8,696 bases of DNA from Microbacteriaceae bacterium (GTDB lineage: Bacteria; Actinomycetota; Actinomycetes; Actinomycetales; Microbacteriaceae): assembly GCA_017744755.1 (NCBI GenBank), contig JAGIAU010000081.1, positions 1 to 8,696 of the forward strand, given 5' to 3'. The position numbers and the translations under genes are program-made. The notes beneath the pieces were generated by a model. It worked only from the letters and a program-made list of their open reading frames with translations. It had not been told where the DNA came from and searched no databases. Of the stretch, positions 6,320-8,696 are shown piece by piece; within the stretch, counting starts at the first letter, position 1; every line of letters starts with the position of its first letter.

Positions 6320-6325
6320 AGCGTA
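6320..6325 (-). promoter_or_regulatory. -10 box of the membrane-protein gene (leaderless start)
   Basis: TACGCT on the minus strand, six bases (cgcggc) before the ATG at 6313, without a Shine-Dalgarno sequence. Same spacing as at 5530-5535 and 7954-7959. Confidence 0.45.
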
Positions 6326-6357
6326 GCGGGCGCCGCCGACTCGACACGCGGACGTCC

Positions 6358-6363
6358 TATAGT
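6358..6363 (+). promoter_or_regulatory. -10 box of the GTPase gene
   Basis: TATAGT, five of six bases of TATAAT, 27 bases before the ATG at 6391. A TCGACA at 6341-6346 resembles -35 but stands only 11 bases away, too close, so no -35 is claimed. The transcript would include the strong GGAAGGAG ribosome site at 6377-6384. Confidence 0.55.
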
Positions 6364-6390
6364 CGGGAACGCAGGCGGAAGGAGCGGACC

Positions 6391-7557
6391 ATGGCGGTCG
6401 ACGGCTGGTCGGAGGCGGAGTTCCGGGCGAAGTGGGAGGAGGCCGCCGCCGATGTCGGGCGGTTCAACCTCGCCATCTTCGGCAAGACCGGCGTCGGGAA
6501 GTCGACGCTCATCAACGCGGTGTTCGGCGAGGACCTGGCGCCGACGGGCATCGGCCAGCCGGTCACGATGGACAGCCGCCTCTACCAGCACCCCGCCGTC
6601 GGGCCCCTCGGCATCTACGACACCAGGGGCCTGGAGATCGGCGCCGACACCGAGGACCTGATCCGCGATCTGGACGAGCTGATCCAGGCGAAGAACGCGC
6701 TCCCGCTCTTCGAGCGGATCCACGTCGCCTGGTACTGCGTGCGGGCCGGCGACCGGCGCTTCGAGGACACCGAGGCGGAGCTCATCCGGCGTCTGCACGC
6801 CGTCGGCCTGCCCGTCATCGTCGTGCTCACGCAGGTGCCGACGCGGGACGAGCGGTACCACCCGGACGCCCTGGAGCTCGCGGAGCACATCACGAGCCTC
6901 GGCCTTCCGATCGTCGGCGGCCGGCCGGTGCTCGTCATGGCGAGCGGCGACGAGTTCCGCGGCGAGGCCTCCCACGGCCTCAAGGAGCTCGTGGATGCCA
7001 CGTTTCGCGCAGCGCCCGAGGGCACGGCCCACGCGCTGGCCGCCGCGCAGCGGGTCGACCTGGAGCGGAAGCGGAAGCAGGCGATCGTCGTGATCTCGGC
7101 GGCGTCCGCCGCCGCGGCCGCGATCGGCGCCGTGCCGATCCCGATCGCCGACGCGGGCCTGCTCGTCCCCGTGCAGCTCACCATGGTCGCGAAGATCTCC
7201 CAGATCTTCCGCGTCCGCCTCGGCACCGCGGCGGTGGCGGCGGCCGTCGTGCCGTCGCTCGCGACGAGCGCGGGTCGCGCCGTCGTCGCGGGCCTCCTCA
7301 AGGTCATCCCGGGTGCCGGCGCGATCGTCGGCGGCATCGTGAGCGCCGGGACGGCGAGCGTCGTGACCGGCGCGATGGGCTACGCCTGGCTGACGGTGAG
7401 CGAGCAGCTCACGCTGGGGCGGTTCAAGGGCGTGGACGGCGCGCCCGACAAGGCCGCGATCGGCGAGCTGTTCAGCGCCGAGTTCAAGCAGTGGTTCGCC
7501 AGGCTGCTGCCCGGCAGGGGGAAGGCGGCGGCCGGCGCGAGCGAGGAACGCGCCTGA
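6391..7557 (+). CDS. GTPase with C-terminal DUF697-like membrane-associated domain
   Basis: 388-aa P-loop GTPase. G1 is GKTGVGKST (31-39); Thr52 or Thr59 may serve as G2; G3 is DTRG (77-80). The usual G4 [NT]KxD is replaced by TQVP (147-150) after the strand PVIVVL, with a Ser at MASGDEF as a G5-like site. About 210-340 is hydrophobic and Ala/Gly-rich, including VPIPIADAGLLVPVQLTMVA, which matches the pattern of DUF697 domains joined to Era/YcjF-like GTPases; it may contact the membrane. The C-terminus ends in basic/Gly-rich residues after FKQWFARLLPG. It should bind and hydrolyse GTP, but the target is unknown. Start at 6391 follows GGAAGGAG (6377-6384) with six-base spacing, and a TATAGT -10 lies at 6358-6363. 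It converges on the F420-family gene with only 12 bases between the stops. No evidence ties it to the peptide system. Confidence 0.88.
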   Translation: MAVDGWSEAEFRAKWEEAAADVGRFNLAIFGKTGVGKSTLINAVFGEDLAPTGIGQPVTMDSRLYQHPAVGPLGIYDTRGLEIGADTEDLIRDLDELIQAKNALPLFERIHVAWYCVRAGDRRFEDTEAELIRRLHAVGLPVIVVLTQVPTRDERYHPDALELAEHITSLGLPIVGGRPVLVMASGDEFRGEASHGLKELVDATFRAAPEGTAHALAAAQRVDLERKRKQAIVVISAASAAAAAIGAVPIPIADAGLLVPVQLTMVAKISQIFRVRLGTAAVAAAVVPSLATSAGRAVVAGLLKVIPGAGAIVGGIVSAGTASVVTGAMGYAWLTVSEQLTLGRFKGVDGAPDKAAIGELFSAEFKQWFARLLPGRGKAAAGASEERA

Positions 7558-7569
7558 GCGGATGCAGGC

Positions 7570-7947
7570 TCAGCCGGCCACGAACCGCACGAAGTGGCGG
7601 CGGCGCAGCAGCCGGAGCACCCCGCGCTGGGAGGCCGGGAACGCCGCGAGGCCCGTGGCCGCGTCGACCGGCTCGATCCGGACGATGCGGTGCTCGGCCT
7701 GGCGGCGGACGATCGTGCAGCCGCCTGCGGCGAGGACGTTCTGATACCACTGGACCTCGGGACCGTAGGTCAGCTCGACCATGAAGCCGCCGTCGATCGG
7801 GGCGACGATGATCGGCGTCTCGCGCACGATCCCCGACCTCCGGCCGACGTGGCGGACGATGGAGAACGGACCCCGCCGACCGCGGGCGCTGCGCAGCGTC
7901 AGCGGGTTCAGCGCCCGCTGGATGAACCGGAGCCATGCCCGCTGCAC
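7570..7947 (-). CDS. F420H2-dependent quinone/nitroreductase-family protein (DUF385/Ddn-like)
   Basis: 125-aa protein of the actinobacterial deazaflavin (F420)-dependent reductase family (pfam04075-like), whose members often reduce quinones or nitro compounds with F420H2. The family signatures are visible: hydrophobic N-terminus (LRFIQRALNPLTL), a strand ending IVRHVGRRSGIVRETPI (residues 30-46; GRRSG is the F420-phosphate-binding-like turn), then GPEVQWYQNVLAAGGCTI (62-79), the P-x-W-Y-x-N-L motif degenerated to VQWYQN. The usual PxW Pro is Val here. Start is a GTG at 7947: TAGCAT (7959-7954) lies six bases upstream and there is no clear Shine-Dalgarno sequence, the same leaderless layout as other genes in the window. 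Two nearby Met codons lie inside the conserved core and would truncate it. The activity of this particular copy is not known; members of the family differ widely in substrate. Confidence 0.82.
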   Translation of the reverse strand: MQRAWLRFIQRALNPLTLRSARGRRGPFSIVRHVGRRSGIVRETPIIVAPIDGGFMVELTYGPEVQWYQNVLAAGGCTIVRRQAEHRIVRIEPVDAATGLAAFPASQRGVLRLLRRRHFVRFVAG

Positions 7948-7953
7948 GCCGCG

Positions 7954-7959
7954 ATGCTA
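7954..7959 (-). promoter_or_regulatory. -10 box of the F420-family gene (leaderless GTG start)
   Basis: TAGCAT on the minus strand, then cgcggc, then GTG at 7947. The six-base spacer is the same as that before the membrane-protein gene at 6313, which supports both start choices. Confidence 0.5.
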
Positions 7960-7976
7960 GCCCCTGCGCGATCGCG

Positions 7977-8010
7977 TCTCCCGGACCGATTCACGAAACG
8001 CGTCCGGAGA
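7977..8010 (-). terminator. Hairpin downstream of the helicase fragment, terminator-like
   Basis: CCGGAC (7981-7986) pairs with GTCCGG (8002-8007). Three more pairs (TCT/AGA) follow after a one-base bulge, with a 15-base loop. It lies 53 bases past the helicase stop (8063) and ahead of the next gene's promoter. There is no T tract, so this is a structure-only call of the kind often seen in high-GC bacteria. Confidence 0.35.
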
Positions 8011-8062
8011 TGCGCCCGATCCACGGAAAGGCCGGGAGGGATGCGCTCGGGAGCGGACGCGC

Positions 8063-8695
8063 TCAGCCGTGCAGGCTCGCGCGGAGACGGTCGATGCGCG
8101 CCTGGAGCTGCTGCACGGTGGCACGGGAGACCTCGGGGCCGCCGCAGACGCGGCGGAGCTCCGCGTGGATGAGGCCGTGCGGCTGGCCGGTGCGCTTCGC
8201 CTGCAGGCCGACGAGCGAGTGCAGGAGCGTGCGCTGCTCGGCGAGCGTGCGGAACAGCGCCGGCGGATGCGCGGCGGCCGGCGCATGCTCGGCACGGCGG
8301 GACTGACGCGCCTGGCGGTGCTTGAGCGCCTCGCGGAGCTCCTCCGGCGAGAGCACGGCGGGGACGGAGAGGAAGTCGAGCTCGTCGTCGCTGCCGGTGA
8401 AGGCCGCGAAGCCGAACTCGTCGCCGTCGTAGACGACGCGCCCGAAGTCGGCCGAGGACTCGAGGGCGAGCCACTCGAACTCCTCGATGAGCTCCTCGGA
8501 GGCGCGTTCCTCGCGCAACAGCTTGACGATATCTTCGTGCGCATCGCGGTTATGGATGACGATGGGCTTGTTCAATTTTCGGGCAAGCCGGATCTGTTCG
8601 CGGAACACCGTGTGCTGTATTTCTTTGGGCGAGGTATCCCAATAATAATCCAACCCGATCTCGCCGATCGCTACGACCTTCGGGTGAGCGCATAA
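8063..8695 (-). CDS. In-frame chimera: Bacilli-like TatD fragment joined to C-terminus of actinobacterial DEAD/DEAH-box helicase (5' partial)
   Basis: The frame is open to the right edge and ends at TGA 8063-8065. Its 5' ~60 codons are TatD DNase sequence: HPKVVAIGEIGLDYYWDTSP, then REQIRLARKLNKPIVIHNRD, including the metal-binding Glu of GEIGLD and the His of VIHNRD, typical of Firmicutes TatD/YabD. After LLREERASE the frame changes to EEFEWLALESSADFGRVVYD and ends with LHSLVGLQAKRTGQPHGLIH then ELRRVCGG, which I recognise as the tail of an actinobacterial DEAD/DEAH-box helicase (memory, not a search). No TatD metal ligands occur after the break; no helicase motor motifs occur before it. Codon use also shifts: AT-ending codons (TTG, TAT, ATA, AAT) are common only in the TatD part. 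A natural fusion of two phyla is unlikely, so this is best read as a truncated helicase gene (about 8063-8510) plus foreign end sequence. A terminator-like hairpin follows the stop. Confidence 0.8.
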   Translation of the reverse strand, partial: LCAHPKVVAIGEIGLDYYWDTSPKEIQHTVFREQIRLARKLNKPIVIHNRDAHEDIVKLLREERASEELIEEFEWLALESSADFGRVVYDGDEFGFAAFTGSDDELDFLSVPAVLSPEELREALKHRQARQSRRAEHAPAAAHPPALFRTLAEQRTLLHSLVGLQAKRTGQPHGLIHAELRRVCGGPEVSRATVQQLQARIDRLRASLHG

Positions 8696-8696
8696 C
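8515..8696. other. Foreign low-GC end segment (probable assembly or cloning chimera)
   Basis: From about 8515 to the edge GC falls to about 53% by hand count (93 of 176 bases from 8521), well below the rest of the window. It includes AT-rich runs not seen elsewhere, such as aataataatc and ttcaatttt. It encodes only the TatD fragment on the minus strand. The length, near one sequencing read, and its position at the end of the sequence fit a misjoin better than gene transfer. The exact break cannot be fixed: REERASE could belong to either parent, so the junction lies within about 8495-8520. Confidence 0.75.

Noticed and set aside
8500..8514. 15-base match (inverted) between the chimera junction and 7541-7555 at the end of the GTPase gene.
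   Set aside because: At this GC and window length one such match is about what chance gives, and it does not explain the foreign TatD sequence.
8063..8695. A genuine TatD-helicase fusion enzyme.
   Set aside because: The two halves differ in GC, codon use and apparent phylum, and the break coincides with a contig end about one read long.
1..8696. tRNA or rRNA genes, CRISPR arrays, insertion sequences, integrases or attachment sites.
   Set aside because: None seen on either strand; no transposase motifs, no regularly spaced repeats, no tRNA-like cloverleaf noticed.

Overview
The window is GC-rich DNA with the codon use, leaderless gene starts and gene families expected of a high-GC actinobacterium. 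The helicase fragment and the F420-type protein look most like Microbacteriaceae, but I could not test that by a search. It is gene-dense, and no stretch over 300 bases lacks a gene. The last ~180 bases at the right end are different: they drop to about 53% GC (hand count) and encode part of a Bacilli-like TatD protein joined in frame to an actinobacterial helicase C-terminus. That end is probably an assembly or cloning chimera.

Layout. Positions 1-4071 (minus strand) hold an overlapping three-gene export operon of the NHLM bacteriocin type. In order of transcription these are an HlyD-like membrane fusion protein (4071-3232), a C39-peptidase/ABC exporter (3235-1013) and the N-terminal part of the second NHLM ABC protein (1013 to beyond the left edge). 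Facing away from them on the plus strand is a 44-codon peptide gene (4161-4295) with a textbook double-glycine leader. Next, on the minus strand, come a tandem-SRPBCC protein (5324-4359), a second 44-codon double-glycine peptide gene (5523-5389) and a single-pass membrane protein of unknown function (6313-5603). A plus-strand GTPase with a DUF697-like C-terminus (6391-7557) and a minus-strand F420H2-dependent-reductase-family protein (7947-7570) follow, then the truncated helicase.

Main result. Both 44-aa peptides were found by translating small frames by hand. Their 14-residue leader ends align without gaps ([E][DE]LDD-x-x-L-x-x-[IV]-x-GG). Both carry hydrophobic residues at -4, -7 and -12 and Gly-Gly at -2/-1, the pattern read by C39 peptidases. 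They flank the SRPBCC gene and lie beside a complete peptidase exporter, so I infer a small two-peptide secretion system. The predicted mature peptides (19 and 15 residues) are Gly-rich, contain no cysteine and almost no Ser/Thr, and end in GPYN and GYPR, so they do not look like lanthipeptides. No modification enzyme is visible; if one exists it lies left of the window.

Regulation. Four minus-strand genes start 6-7 bases after a TANNNT -10 box, with no clear Shine-Dalgarno sequence, which suggests leaderless mRNAs. The divergent region between exporter operon and first peptide gene holds a 14-bp palindrome over the -35 positions of both promoters, a candidate shared operator.
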